DNA of 64,000 bases from Actinomadura livida (GTDB lineage Bacteria > Actinomycetota > Actinomycetes > Streptosporangiales > Streptosporangiaceae). The position numbers were made by a program, and so were the translations under genes. Shown here one piece after another: positions 32,534-40,954 of the stretch. Numbering within the stretch: the first letter of the stretch is position 1; each line of letters begins with the position of its first letter. The notes below the pieces were generated by a model. That model saw nothing but the letters and a program-made list of their open reading frames with translations, did not search any database and was not told where the DNA came from. The stretch is from NCBI RefSeq assembly GCF_014648675.1, contig NZ_BMRO01000001.1, positions 377,871-441,870 on the forward strand, given 5' to 3'.

Positions 32534-33762
32534 TGAGGGCACTCGGGAGAGCGCCGGCCCTGAGCCTGCGGACGCGGCTGACGCTCGTGTACGGGTCGCT
32601 GTTCCTGATGACGTCGGCGCTGCTGGTCGCGGTGACGTACGTGCTCACCGTCCGGACGATGGACCAGGGCCTCACACGGTCCGGCGACGTGGACCCCGAG
32701 GCGTTCTCGCGGCTGCAGAGGCTGGCGGCGGAAGGGGGCCTGGCGTCGCAGGACGGGATCGCGCAGCTGATGGCGCTCCGGGAGGACGCCGACCGGCGGC
32801 TCGCCCAGCAGAAGCGCGACGTGCTGGAGCAGCTGCTGCAGAGCTCCGTGCTGCTGATGCTGGTCGTGGGCGTCCTCGCCGTGGTGATCGGGTACGTGGT
32901 CGCGGGGCGGATGCTGCGGCCGCTGCACCGGGTGACCGCGACGGCGCGGCGGCTGTCGGAGAGCACCCTGCACCAGCGGATCGCGCTGGACGGCCCGCAG
33001 GACGAGATCAAGGACCTCGCCGACACGTTCGACCGGATGCTGGACCGGCTGGACCGGGCGTTCGACGGCCAGCGCCGGTTCGTCGCCAATGCCTCGCACG
33101 AGCTGCGGACCCCGCTGACGATCAACCGGACGGTCCTGGAGGTCGCGCTGGCCAGCCGGAAGAACCCGCCGGAGACCAAGGCCCTCGCGGACGTGCTGCT
33201 CGGCAACACCGCGCGGCACGAGCGGCTGATCGACGGGCTGCTGACGCTCGCCCGGTCGGAGCGGGAGCCGGGTACGCGGGTCGCGACCCCCCTGCCGGAC
33301 GTGGTGCGCAGCGCTCTCGACCAGCTCGACGACCGGGCCGTGGACGCGGAGGTGGACGTCGAGGCCAGGCTCGCGCCGGCCGCCGTGTCGGGCGATCCCG
33401 TCCTGCTGGAGCGCTGCGCGGTGAACCTGCTGGAGAACGCGCTGAAGTACAACGTGCGGGACGGGCGGGTGTGGGTCCGGACCGGCGTCCGGGACGGGGA
33501 GGCGTTCCTGCAGGTCGTCAACACCGGGCGGCCCGTGCCGTCCTACGAGGTCGGGTCGCTGTTCGAGCCGTTCCGGCGGCTGCGCGCGGACCGGACGGGG
33601 TCGCGCGACGGCGCGGGCCTCGGCCTGTCGATCGTCCGGGCGGTGGTGAACGCGCACGGCGGCGCGATCGATGCCGTCCCGCGGCCCGATGGCGGACTGT
33701 CCATCACCGTGCGGCTCCCGGTGTCCGTGGAACCGGCCATCGACGCCGCACGGCCCGCCTAA
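32533..33762 (+). CDS. Sensor histidine kinase
   Basis: 409 aa. Two membrane helices (residues about 16-38 and 113-137) flank a short sensor loop of about 70 residues. A HAMP domain and the H-box FVANASHELRTPLTIN follow. The HATPase domain shows the N-box NLLENALKYNV and G-box GAGLGLSIVRAVV. It pairs with the response regulator just upstream. Its TAA overlaps the TAG of the opposite ligase gene (33759-33762), so the two messages must overlap at their 3' ends. Confidence 0.94.
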   Translation: MRALGRAPALSLRTRLTLVYGSLFLMTSALLVAVTYVLTVRTMDQGLTRSGDVDPEAFSRLQRLAAEGGLASQDGIAQLMALREDADRRLAQQKRDVLEQLLQSSVLLMLVVGVLAVVIGYVVAGRMLRPLHRVTATARRLSESTLHQRIALDGPQDEIKDLADTFDRMLDRLDRAFDGQRRFVANASHELRTPLTINRTVLEVALASRKNPPETKALADVLLGNTARHERLIDGLLTLARSEREPGTRVATPLPDVVRSALDQLDDRAVDAEVDVEARLAPAAVSGDPVLLERCAVNLLENALKYNVRDGRVWVRTGVRDGEAFLQVVNTGRPVPSYEVGSLFEPFRRLRADRTGSRDGAGLGLSIVRAVVNAHGGAIDAVPRPDGGLSITVRLPVSVEPAIDAARPA

Positions 33763-35585
33763 CCCGCCTGGCCCGCGCCCAGGGGCGGCCATTCGACGCG
33801 GCCCTCCGGGGGCCGGCCGGGGGGCGCGGTGAGCCAGCGGTACACGACCTTGCCGGTGGCGTTGCGCGGCAGCTCGGGAAGGAAGCGCACGTCGCGCGGC
33901 ACCGCGTACCGGGCGACCTGCTCGTGCACGTAGTCGCGGACGGCGTCCGCCTCCAGCCGGGCCCCGGGCCGCAGCACGATGTACGCGGCGAGCCGCTGCC
34001 CCCACTCGTCGTCCGGGACGCCGACGACCGCGACCTCGCCGACCTCCGGGAGCCGCAGCAGGGCGTCCTCCACGTCGCGCGGGACGACGTTCTCCCCGCC
34101 GGACACGACGAGGCCGTCGGCGCGGCCGTCCACGAACAGCAGGCCGCGGTGGTCGATGTGGCCGAGGTCGCCGGTGGCGAGCATCCCGTCGCGGACCTCC
34201 ATCGGCTCGCCGCCGGTGTAGCCCTCGAACGGCAGCTCGTTCGCGGCGAAGATCTGCCCGATCGTGGAGCGGCCGGCCCGGCGCCCCTCGGCGTCGAGGA
34301 TGGCGAGCGAGGTGTTGCGCGGCGGCCGCCCGGCGGTGCGCGGGTCGGTCCGCAGGTCGCGCGGGGTGGCGATGGACACCCAGGACGCCTCCGTGGAGCC
34401 GTAGACGTTGTAGAGGCGGTCGCCGAACTCGTCCATGAAGCGGGTGGCGAGGTCGCCGGGCAGCGCGGCCCCGCTGATCGCCACGATCCGCAGCGAGGAC
34501 GCGTCGTGGAGGGCGCGGGTCCCGGGCGGCAGTTCGAGGATCCGCTGGAGCATCACCGGGACGGCGAACACGGTGGTCTCGCGGTGGGAGGTGATGGCCC
34601 GGAGCGTCTGCGCGGGGTCGAACCGCCGGTGCAGCACGACCGGCGCCCGCAGCGCCCACGCCATCTGCAGCGCTGCGTAGCCCCAGGTGTGGAACAGCGG
34701 CGCCTCGATGATCATCGTTTGCCGGGCGCGGAGCGGGATCCGGGACGTCATCGAGGCCAGCGGCCACAAGCCGGGGCGGGGCGGGCGGCGGGCGCCCTTC
34801 GGGCGTCCGGTGGTGCCGGAGCTGAGCATGATGGTGCGGCTCTGTATCTGCGGCGGCTTGGCGCCCGGACCGGACGCGGCGGCGTCCGCGGGCACCGAGC
34901 CGATGACCTCCTCGACGCTGGGCCCCTTCTCGGCCGGGGCCGGCGGCGCGGGCGGCGGGGGCTCGGGGGCGGTGCGCGGCGTGGGCGGCAGGGGCGGCAG
35001 CGTGTCGAGGGGAACGGGCGCGGCGAGCGGGACCTCCCGCGCCGGGCCCGGCCGCCGGTCGGCCCACAGGACGTTGCGGCGCAGCGCGACCGGCAGGCTG
35101 CGCAGCAGCGGGGCGAACTCGGCGTCGGCGACGATCAGGGTGGGGCGGAGCTCGCTGAGGACGGCGCTGAGCTGGCCCTTCCCGAAGCCGGTGTTGAGCA
35201 GGACGACCTCGGCGCCTCGCCTGCTGCAGGCGACGAGTGTCTCCACCATGCCCCGGTGGTTGCGGCACAGCACCCCGACGCGCGGCCGCGGGCCGTGCAG
35301 CGGCAGCCCGGCGGCAAGCCGCGCGGCGCGCTCGTCGAGCTCGCCGAAGGTGAGGGCGCCCTCGTCGTCGATCAGCGCGGGGCGCGACGGGGAGCGGGCG
35401 GCGGCCGCGGCGACGAGCCCGGCGAGGGTGGTGCCCCAGCGCCGCAGCGTGCCGATCTGCCGGAGGACGCGCCGCGGGCCGCCGGAGAACAGCAGCCCGG
35501 TGCGCAGCAGGAGCGCGGCGAGATCGCGGATATGCCCGATCCGGCGGCGTATCCCCGGCCGGTATGCGGGCCTCGCGTGCGTCAC
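33759..35585 (-). CDS. AMP-dependent acyl-CoA ligase with proline-rich insertion
   Basis: 608 aa from GTG 35585, which has GAGGAGGGCAC directly upstream. Motifs are IMLSSGTTGRPKGARRP, NVYGSTEASWVS, MLATGDLGHIDHRG, VVSGGENVVPRDVEDALL and a C-terminal NATGKVVYRW. Between the N-terminal subdomain and the P-loop lies an insertion rich in Pro and Ala (about residues 195-235: PPLPPTPRTAPEPPPPAPPA) followed by an acidic stretch, not usual in the family. The substrate is unknown; the branch resembles fatty-acyl ligases of mycobacteria. It is divergent from the thiolase gene and shares its operator region. Confidence 0.88.
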   Translation of the reverse strand: MTHARPAYRPGIRRRIGHIRDLAALLLRTGLLFSGGPRRVLRQIGTLRRWGTTLAGLVAAAAARSPSRPALIDDEGALTFGELDERAARLAAGLPLHGPRPRVGVLCRNHRGMVETLVACSRRGAEVVLLNTGFGKGQLSAVLSELRPTLIVADAEFAPLLRSLPVALRRNVLWADRRPGPAREVPLAAPVPLDTLPPLPPTPRTAPEPPPPAPPAPAEKGPSVEEVIGSVPADAAASGPGAKPPQIQSRTIMLSSGTTGRPKGARRPPRPGLWPLASMTSRIPLRARQTMIIEAPLFHTWGYAALQMAWALRAPVVLHRRFDPAQTLRAITSHRETTVFAVPVMLQRILELPPGTRALHDASSLRIVAISGAALPGDLATRFMDEFGDRLYNVYGSTEASWVSIATPRDLRTDPRTAGRPPRNTSLAILDAEGRRAGRSTIGQIFAANELPFEGYTGGEPMEVRDGMLATGDLGHIDHRGLLFVDGRADGLVVSGGENVVPRDVEDALLRLPEVGEVAVVGVPDDEWGQRLAAYIVLRPGARLEADAVRDYVHEQVARYAVPRDVRFLPELPRNATGKVVYRWLTAPPGRPPEGRVEWPPLGAGQAG

Positions 35586-35661
35586 CGTGCCCTCCTCCGT
35601 CGAGCCACGGTACCCAGCCGCCACCGGCCGGACAAGGGCGCCCGGGGCCACACCCCGGTCA

Positions 35662-35705
35662 GTGGTTACTGACGAGTAGCATTTGTGGTTACCAGCGAGT
35701 AGCAT
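35662..35705. promoter_or_regulatory. Tandem 21-bp operator-like repeat before fadA
   Basis: GTGGTTACTGACGAGTAGCAT (positions 35662-35682) is repeated at 35685-35705 with 18 of 21 bases identical and a 23-bp period. The first copy contains the inverted repeat GTTACT-GACG-AGTAGC. Spacing near two helical turns suggests cooperative binding by a TetR-type fatty-acid regulator (inference). It lies between the divergent acyl-CoA ligase and the fadA-fadB operon and could control both. Confidence 0.6.
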
Positions 35706-35875
35706 CGCTGTCGCGGGTACTCGTGCCGCCGGGCGCCGCGCGTGTCGTAGCGAGCCGGCGCGCCGCCGAGAACCGGGCGCGCCTCCCGGCACCGGGCGGC
35801 ACGAGCCCCGACACCTTCCCGGAGCCCGCCTCCACCCGGCCAAACCGCCACCGAACCCCAAGGGAGGACGACACC

Positions 35876-37078
35876 GTGCCTCGCAACGCACGCGACGTCG
35901 TGTTCGTCGACGGCGTACGCACACCGTTCGGCAAGGCCGGCCCCAAGGGCCTGTACGCGGAGACCCGCGCCGACGACCTGGTCGTCCGCGCGATCCGCGA
36001 GCTGCTGCGCCGCAACCCGTCCCTCCCGCCCGAGCGGGTCGACGAGGTCGCCATCGCCGCCACCACCCAGACCGGCGACCAGGGCCTGACCATCGGGCGG
36101 TCCGCCGCCGTGCTGGCCGGGCTGCCGAAGAGCGTCCCGGGCTACGCCATCGACCGGATGTGCGCGGGCGCGATGACCGCCGTCACCACGTCCGGCGCGG
36201 GCATCTCGTTCGGCTCCTACGACGTCGTCATCGCGGGCGGCGTCGAGCACATGGGACGGCACCCGATGGGCGAGGGCGTCGACCCGAACCCGCGGTTCCT
36301 CGCCGACCGGCTCGTCGACCCGTCCGCCCTGGTCATGGGCTCGACCGCCGAGAACCTGCACGACCGGTTCCCGGGCATCACCAAGGAGCGCGCGGACGCC
36401 TACGCCGTCCGCAGCCAGCAGAAGGTCGCCGCCGCCTACGCCGCCGGGAAGATCCAGCCGGACCTCGCGCCGACCGCGATCCGCTCGGCCGAGAAGGGCT
36501 GGGGGCTCGCGACGGAGGACGAGCCGCCGCGCCCGGGGACGACGCTGGAGAGCCTGGCCGCGCTGAAGACCCCGTTCCGGGTGCACGGCAACGTGACCGC
36601 GGGCAACGCCGCGGGCCTCAACGACGGCGCCACCGCCTGCCTGCTGGCCGCCGAGGACGTGGCCCGCAAGATCGGCCTCACCCCGCGGATGCGGCTCGTC
36701 GACTTCGCGTTCGCCGGGGTCGAGCCGGAGGTCATGGGCGTCGGGCCCGTCCCCGCCACCGAGAGGCTCCTTGCCCGCAACGCGCTGACGATGGACGACA
36801 TCGGCCTCATCGAGATCAACGAGGCGTTCGCCGTGCAGGTGCTGGCGTTCCTGGAGCACTTCAAGATCGATGATGACGACGCGCGGGTGAACCCGTGGGG
36901 CGGCGCGATCGCCCTCGGCCACCCGCTCGCCTCGTCCGGCGTCCGGCTGATGAACCAGCTCTCGCGCCTGTTCGAGGAGCGCACGGACGTCCGGTACGGA
37001 CTGACCACGATGTGCGTGGGCATGGGCATGGGCGGGACGGTCCTCTGGGAGAACGCGAACTGGGAGGGGACCGAATGA
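35876..37078 (+). CDS. fadA: Acetyl-CoA acyltransferase (thiolase)
   Basis: 400 aa from GTG 35876 with AGGGAGGA upstream. The acyl-enzyme cysteine is in DRMCAGAMTAV (about residue 93). The C-terminal catalytic motifs are EINEAFAVQVLAFL, GGAIALGHPLASSG and the second cysteine TMCVGMGMGGTVLWE. It catalyses thiolytic cleavage of 3-ketoacyl-CoA in beta-oxidation. It overlaps the FadB-like gene by 4 bp, matching the usual fadA-fadB pair of actinomycetes. Confidence 0.95.
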   Translation: MPRNARDVVFVDGVRTPFGKAGPKGLYAETRADDLVVRAIRELLRRNPSLPPERVDEVAIAATTQTGDQGLTIGRSAAVLAGLPKSVPGYAIDRMCAGAMTAVTTSGAGISFGSYDVVIAGGVEHMGRHPMGEGVDPNPRFLADRLVDPSALVMGSTAENLHDRFPGITKERADAYAVRSQQKVAAAYAAGKIQPDLAPTAIRSAEKGWGLATEDEPPRPGTTLESLAALKTPFRVHGNVTAGNAAGLNDGATACLLAAEDVARKIGLTPRMRLVDFAFAGVEPEVMGVGPVPATERLLARNALTMDDIGLIEINEAFAVQVLAFLEHFKIDDDDARVNPWGGAIALGHPLASSGVRLMNQLSRLFEERTDVRYGLTTMCVGMGMGGTVLWENANWEGTE

Positions 37079-39216
37079 GCGACGCAGTCGTTCGGGGGGC
37101 CGGGGGGACCGCCCCCAGGGAGGGAACAGTGACTGGTCTTGCGGAACTCTTCGGCGACGAGGTCGTCACGCGCGCCTATGTCCGGGACGTGACCCTCCCG
37201 TACGGCGCGGGCACCCTCGCCCTCATCACGCTCGACAACGGCCACGACCACACGAAGCCGAACACATTCGGCCCGGGCGGGCTCGCGGACCTGAACGCCG
37301 CCCTCGACTCGATCGCCACGCGCGACGACATCGCGGCCGTCGGCGTCACCGGCAAGCCGTTCATCTTCGCCGTCGGCGCCGACCTCAACGGCGTCCCGCT
37401 CATCCGGACGCGGGAGGACGCGCACGCGATCGCCAGGCTGGGCCACGACGTGTTCCGGCGGCTCGGCGAGCTGGACGTCCCGTCGTTCGCCTACTACAAC
37501 GGCGCGGCGATGGGGGGCGGTGTCGAGATCGGCCTGCACTGCACCTACCGGACGATCTCGTCCGGCGTCCCGGCGCTCGCGCTGCCCGAGACCTTCCTCG
37601 GGCTCGTGCCCGGCTGGGGCGGGACGTACCTGCTGCCGAACCTGATCGGCGCGGAGAAGGCGATCAAGGTCGTCATCGACAACCCGCTCGCGCAGAACCG
37701 CACGCTGAAGGGCCCGCAGGCGTACGAGCTGGGCATCGCCGACGCGATCTTCGACTCGGCCGACTTCCTGGAGGAGTCGCTGGCCTGGACGGCCCGCGTC
37801 CTGAACGGCGACATCACCATCCGGCGGCCCGAGGTCGACCGGGGCAAGGCGTGGGACGACGCGGTCGCGGCGGCCCGCTGGAACGTGGACGGCAAGCTCC
37901 ACGGCGCCGCCCCGTCCTACACCCGCGCGCTCGACCTGATCGCCGCGGCGAAGGACCGCGACCGGGACGAGGGCTTCGCCGCCGAGGACGAGGCGCTGGC
38001 CGACCTCATCATGAGCGACGAGCTGCGCGCCGGCCTGTACGCGTTCGACCTCACCCAGAAGCGCGCCAAGAAGCCCGCCGGGGCGCCCGACAAGGCCCTG
38101 GCCCGCCCGGTCACCAAGGTCGGCGTCGTCGGCGCCGGGCTGATGGCCTCGCAGCTCGCGCTGCTGTTCGCGCGGCGCCTGGAGGTGCCGGTCGTGCTGA
38201 CCGACCTCGACCAGGAGCGCCTCGACAAGGGCGTCGGCCACGCGCACGGCGAGATCGACAAGCTGCTCGGCAAGGGCCGCGTCTCCCCCGACAAGGCCAA
38301 CCGGCTCAAGTCGCTCATCACCGGCTCGCTCGGCAAGGAGGCGTTCGCCGACGCCGACTTCGTCATCGAGGCCGTCTTCGAGGAGATGTCGGTCAAGAAG
38401 AAGGTGTTCGCCGAGGTCGAGGAGCACGTCTCCGCCGAGTGCGTCCTCGCGACCAACACCTCGTCGCTGTCGGTGAGCGAGATGGCGTCCGGGCTGCGGC
38501 ACCCCGAGCGCGTGGTCGGCTTCCACTTCTTCAACCCCGTCGCGGTGCTGCCGCTGCTGGAGATCGTCCGGGGCGAGCGGACCGACGACGCGACGCTGGC
38601 GACCGCGTTCGCGACCGGCGCGCGGCTGAAGAAGTCGTGCGTGCTCGTCAAGGACGCGCCGGCGTTCGTCGTCAACCGCGTGCTGCTGCGGCTGCTCGCC
38701 GAGATCGTCCGCACGGTGGACGAGGGCACCCCGATCGAGGTCGCCGAGCGCTCCGTCGCGCCGCTGGGCCTGCCGATGCCGCCGTTCGTGCTGATGGGCC
38801 TGGTCGGGCCGGCGATCGCGCTGCACGTCAACGAGACCCTGCACGAGGCGTTCCCGGACCGGTTCCCGCTCTCGGACAACCTGGCGAAGCTGGTCGCGTC
38901 CGGCAAGACCGGCGTGTACCTGCCCGACTTCTCCCTCGACCCCGAGGCCGCGGAGATCTTCGGCGGCGGTACGAGCCCGTCCACCGAGGAGCAGGTCCGC
39001 GACCGGGCGCTCGACGCGCTCGCCGACGAGATCCGCATCATGTTGGACGAGGGCGTCGTCGCCGCCCCGCAGGACATCGACCTCTGCATGATCCTCGGCG
39101 CCGGATGGCCGTTCCACCTCGGCGGCGTCACGCCCTACCTCGACCGGTCGGGCGTCGCCGAGCGGGTCACCGGCCGCCGGTTCCTGGAGCCTGGGGTGGC
39201 CTCGCCGCCGGCCTGA
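37075..39216 (+). CDS. fadB: Fatty-acid oxidation complex alpha subunit (enoyl-CoA hydratase/3-hydroxyacyl-CoA dehydrogenase)
   Basis: 713 aa, starting at ATGA. The N-terminal crotonase domain carries FIFAVGADLNG and NGAAMGGGVEIGLHC, with the hydratase Glu in LPETFLGLVPGWGGT. The dehydrogenase Rossmann motif is VGVVGAGLMASQLALLFA (about residue 350). The catalytic His is in RVVGFHFFNPVAVLPLLEIVRG, and the C-terminal repeats include PFVLMGLVGPAIALH. With FadA it completes the beta-oxidation spiral. A strong terminator follows. Confidence 0.95.
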   Translation: MSDAVVRGAGGTAPREGTVTGLAELFGDEVVTRAYVRDVTLPYGAGTLALITLDNGHDHTKPNTFGPGGLADLNAALDSIATRDDIAAVGVTGKPFIFAVGADLNGVPLIRTREDAHAIARLGHDVFRRLGELDVPSFAYYNGAAMGGGVEIGLHCTYRTISSGVPALALPETFLGLVPGWGGTYLLPNLIGAEKAIKVVIDNPLAQNRTLKGPQAYELGIADAIFDSADFLEESLAWTARVLNGDITIRRPEVDRGKAWDDAVAAARWNVDGKLHGAAPSYTRALDLIAAAKDRDRDEGFAAEDEALADLIMSDELRAGLYAFDLTQKRAKKPAGAPDKALARPVTKVGVVGAGLMASQLALLFARRLEVPVVLTDLDQERLDKGVGHAHGEIDKLLGKGRVSPDKANRLKSLITGSLGKEAFADADFVIEAVFEEMSVKKKVFAEVEEHVSAECVLATNTSSLSVSEMASGLRHPERVVGFHFFNPVAVLPLLEIVRGERTDDATLATAFATGARLKKSCVLVKDAPAFVVNRVLLRLLAEIVRTVDEGTPIEVAERSVAPLGLPMPPFVLMGLVGPAIALHVNETLHEAFPDRFPLSDNLAKLVASGKTGVYLPDFSLDPEAAEIFGGGTSPSTEEQVRDRALDALADEIRIMLDEGVVAAPQDIDLCMILGAGWPFHLGGVTPYLDRSGVAERVTGRRFLEPGVASPPA

Positions 39217-39260
39217 CCCGGCCGGCCACCCGGCCCGTCCGACCCCCGCCGCTCCCTCGG

Positions 39261-39295
39261 AAGGGCGTCCCGAACACCGTTCGGGACGCCCTTTT
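39261..39295 (+). terminator. Rho-independent terminator after fadA-fadB
   Basis: AAGGGCGTCCCGAA (39261-39274) pairs perfectly over 14 bp with TTCGGGACGCCCTT (39280-39293) around the loop CACCG, followed by TTTT (counting the last two stem T). It is the clearest intrinsic terminator in the window and lies 45 bp after the fadB stop. Confidence 0.9.
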
Positions 39296-39403
39296 CCCGG
39301 CATTTCCCCAGTTCACGGGCACACCAAGGTTTCGTCGGCCATAAGTCGCGCACATATGGGCATACGCGTGACTGCCGCGACGATCACCAGGGGAGGCCGG
39401 AGG

Positions 39404-40888
39404 ATGCACCTGCTGCGCACGAAGTCGGTCGAGCAGTCGATCCGCGACACCGAGGAGCCCACGCACCGGCTCCGGCGCGCGCTGGGGCCGCTGGACCTGA
39501 CGGTATTCGGCGTCGGCGTGATCGTCGGGACCGGCATCTTCGTGCTGACCGGGCAGGTCGCCCGCGACAACGCGGGCCCCGCGGTCGCGCTGTCGTTCAT
39601 CCTCGCCGCCCTGGTGTGCGGGCTGGCGGCGCTGTGCTACGCCGAGTTCGCCTCCACCGTCCCGGTCGCCGGGTCGGCCTACACGTTCTCGTACGCCACC
39701 CTCGGCGAGTTCCCCGCGTGGATCATCGGCTGGGACCTCATCCTGGAGATGGCGCTCGGCGCGGCGGTCGTCGCGGTCGGCTGGTCCGGGTACTTCGCCT
39801 CGCTGCTGGACGGCATCGGCGTCACGGTGCCGGAGGTGATCGCCGCGCCGCCCGGCGAGGGCGGGACGGTCAACGTCCCCGCCATCGCGCTGGTGCTGGC
39901 GGTGACCGCGCTGCTCGTGCTCGGCATCAAGATCTCCTCGATGGTCAACGCCGTGGTCGTTGCGATCAAGGTGGGGGTGGTGCTGCTGGTGATCTTCGCG
40001 GGGCTGTTCTTCGTCAAGGGCGCCAACTACGACCCGTTCATCCCGCCCTCGAAGTCGACACCGGAGGTCGGCGGGCTGGACGCGCCGCTGATGCAGGTGC
40101 TGTTCGGCCTCACGCCGGTCGCCTACGGCTGGCTCGGCATCTTCTCCGCCCTCGCGATCGTGTTCTTCGCCTACATCGGGTTCGACATCGTCGCCACCGC
40201 CGCCGAGGAGGCCAAGCGCCCGCAGCGGGACCTGCCGATCGGTCTCATCGGCTCGCTCGTCATCACGGCCGTCCTGTACGCGGCCGTCTCGACCGTCGTC
40301 GTCGGCATGCAGCACTACACGGAGCTGAGCACCGAGGCGCCCCTCGCGGACGCGTTCAAGGCCGCCGGGCACCCGGTGTTCGCCACCATCATCGACATCG
40401 GCGCCGTCGTCGGCCTCATCACCGTCGTGATGATCCTGCTGCTCGGGATGAGCCGGATCTTCTTCGCGCTGGCCCGGGACGGCCTGGTGCCGGGCTGGCT
40501 CTCGGTCGTCCACCCCCGGTTCGGCACGCCCTACCGGTCGACCGTCATCATGGGCGTGATCGTCGCGGTGCTCGCCGGGTTCATCCCGCTTGCCGAGCTC
40601 GCCACCCTCGTCAACATCGGCACGCTGTTCGCGTTCGTCGTCGTCTCGGCCGCCGTGATGATCCTGCGCCGCACCCGCCCGGACCTGCCGCGCGCGTTCC
40701 GCACGCCGCTCGTGCCGCTCGTCCCCGCCCTGTCCATCCTCGCCTGCCTGTTCGTGATGCTGAACCTCCCGGTGGAGACCTGGCTGCGGTTCCTCGTCTG
40801 GATGGTGATCGGGATCGTCATCTACGCCGCGTACGGGTACCGGAACAGCCGGCTCAGGGACGGCGCGGACCTTCCCATGAAGTCCTGA
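39404..40888 (+). CDS. APC-superfamily amino-acid permease (cationic amino-acid transporter type)
   Basis: 494 aa from ATG 39404 with GGGAGG upstream; an in-frame ATG 48 bp earlier lacks one. About twelve membrane helices are visible. Helix 1 has the APC substrate motif VGVIVGTGIFVLTGQVA, and helix 6 has FFAYIGFDIVATAAEEAKRPQRDLP, as in YfnA/CAT-type proton-coupled amino-acid transporters. It is a single-gene unit between the fad terminator and fprA. Confidence 0.92.
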   Translation: MHLLRTKSVEQSIRDTEEPTHRLRRALGPLDLTVFGVGVIVGTGIFVLTGQVARDNAGPAVALSFILAALVCGLAALCYAEFASTVPVAGSAYTFSYATLGEFPAWIIGWDLILEMALGAAVVAVGWSGYFASLLDGIGVTVPEVIAAPPGEGGTVNVPAIALVLAVTALLVLGIKISSMVNAVVVAIKVGVVLLVIFAGLFFVKGANYDPFIPPSKSTPEVGGLDAPLMQVLFGLTPVAYGWLGIFSALAIVFFAYIGFDIVATAAEEAKRPQRDLPIGLIGSLVITAVLYAAVSTVVVGMQHYTELSTEAPLADAFKAAGHPVFATIIDIGAVVGLITVVMILLLGMSRIFFALARDGLVPGWLSVVHPRFGTPYRSTVIMGVIVAVLAGFIPLAELATLVNIGTLFAFVVVSAAVMILRRTRPDLPRAFRTPLVPLVPALSILACLFVMLNLPVETWLRFLVWMVIGIVIYAAYGYRNSRLRDGADLPMKS

Positions 40889-40954
40889 CCAGCGGAGCGG
40901 CCCATACGGGGGTCCCTGTGTCATTCCGCGCGGCATGTGTGCAGAATGGCCCGC

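Noticed and set aside
32164..35268. Long minus-strand open frame (about 1,034 codons) through the kinase and ligase
   Set aside because: Composition is low-complexity Arg/Pro/Ala; the strongly conserved response regulator, kinase and ligase occupy the region in other frames.
38130..38190. Unusual dinucleotide-binding motif GAGLMA in FadB as a sign of inactivation
   Set aside because: Variation at the last glycine is tolerated in this actinobacterial FadB branch, and all catalytic motifs are present.
36436..39303. Long minus-strand open frame over fadA and fadB
   Set aside because: Antisense shadow of well-conserved beta-oxidation genes; no domain or initiation site.
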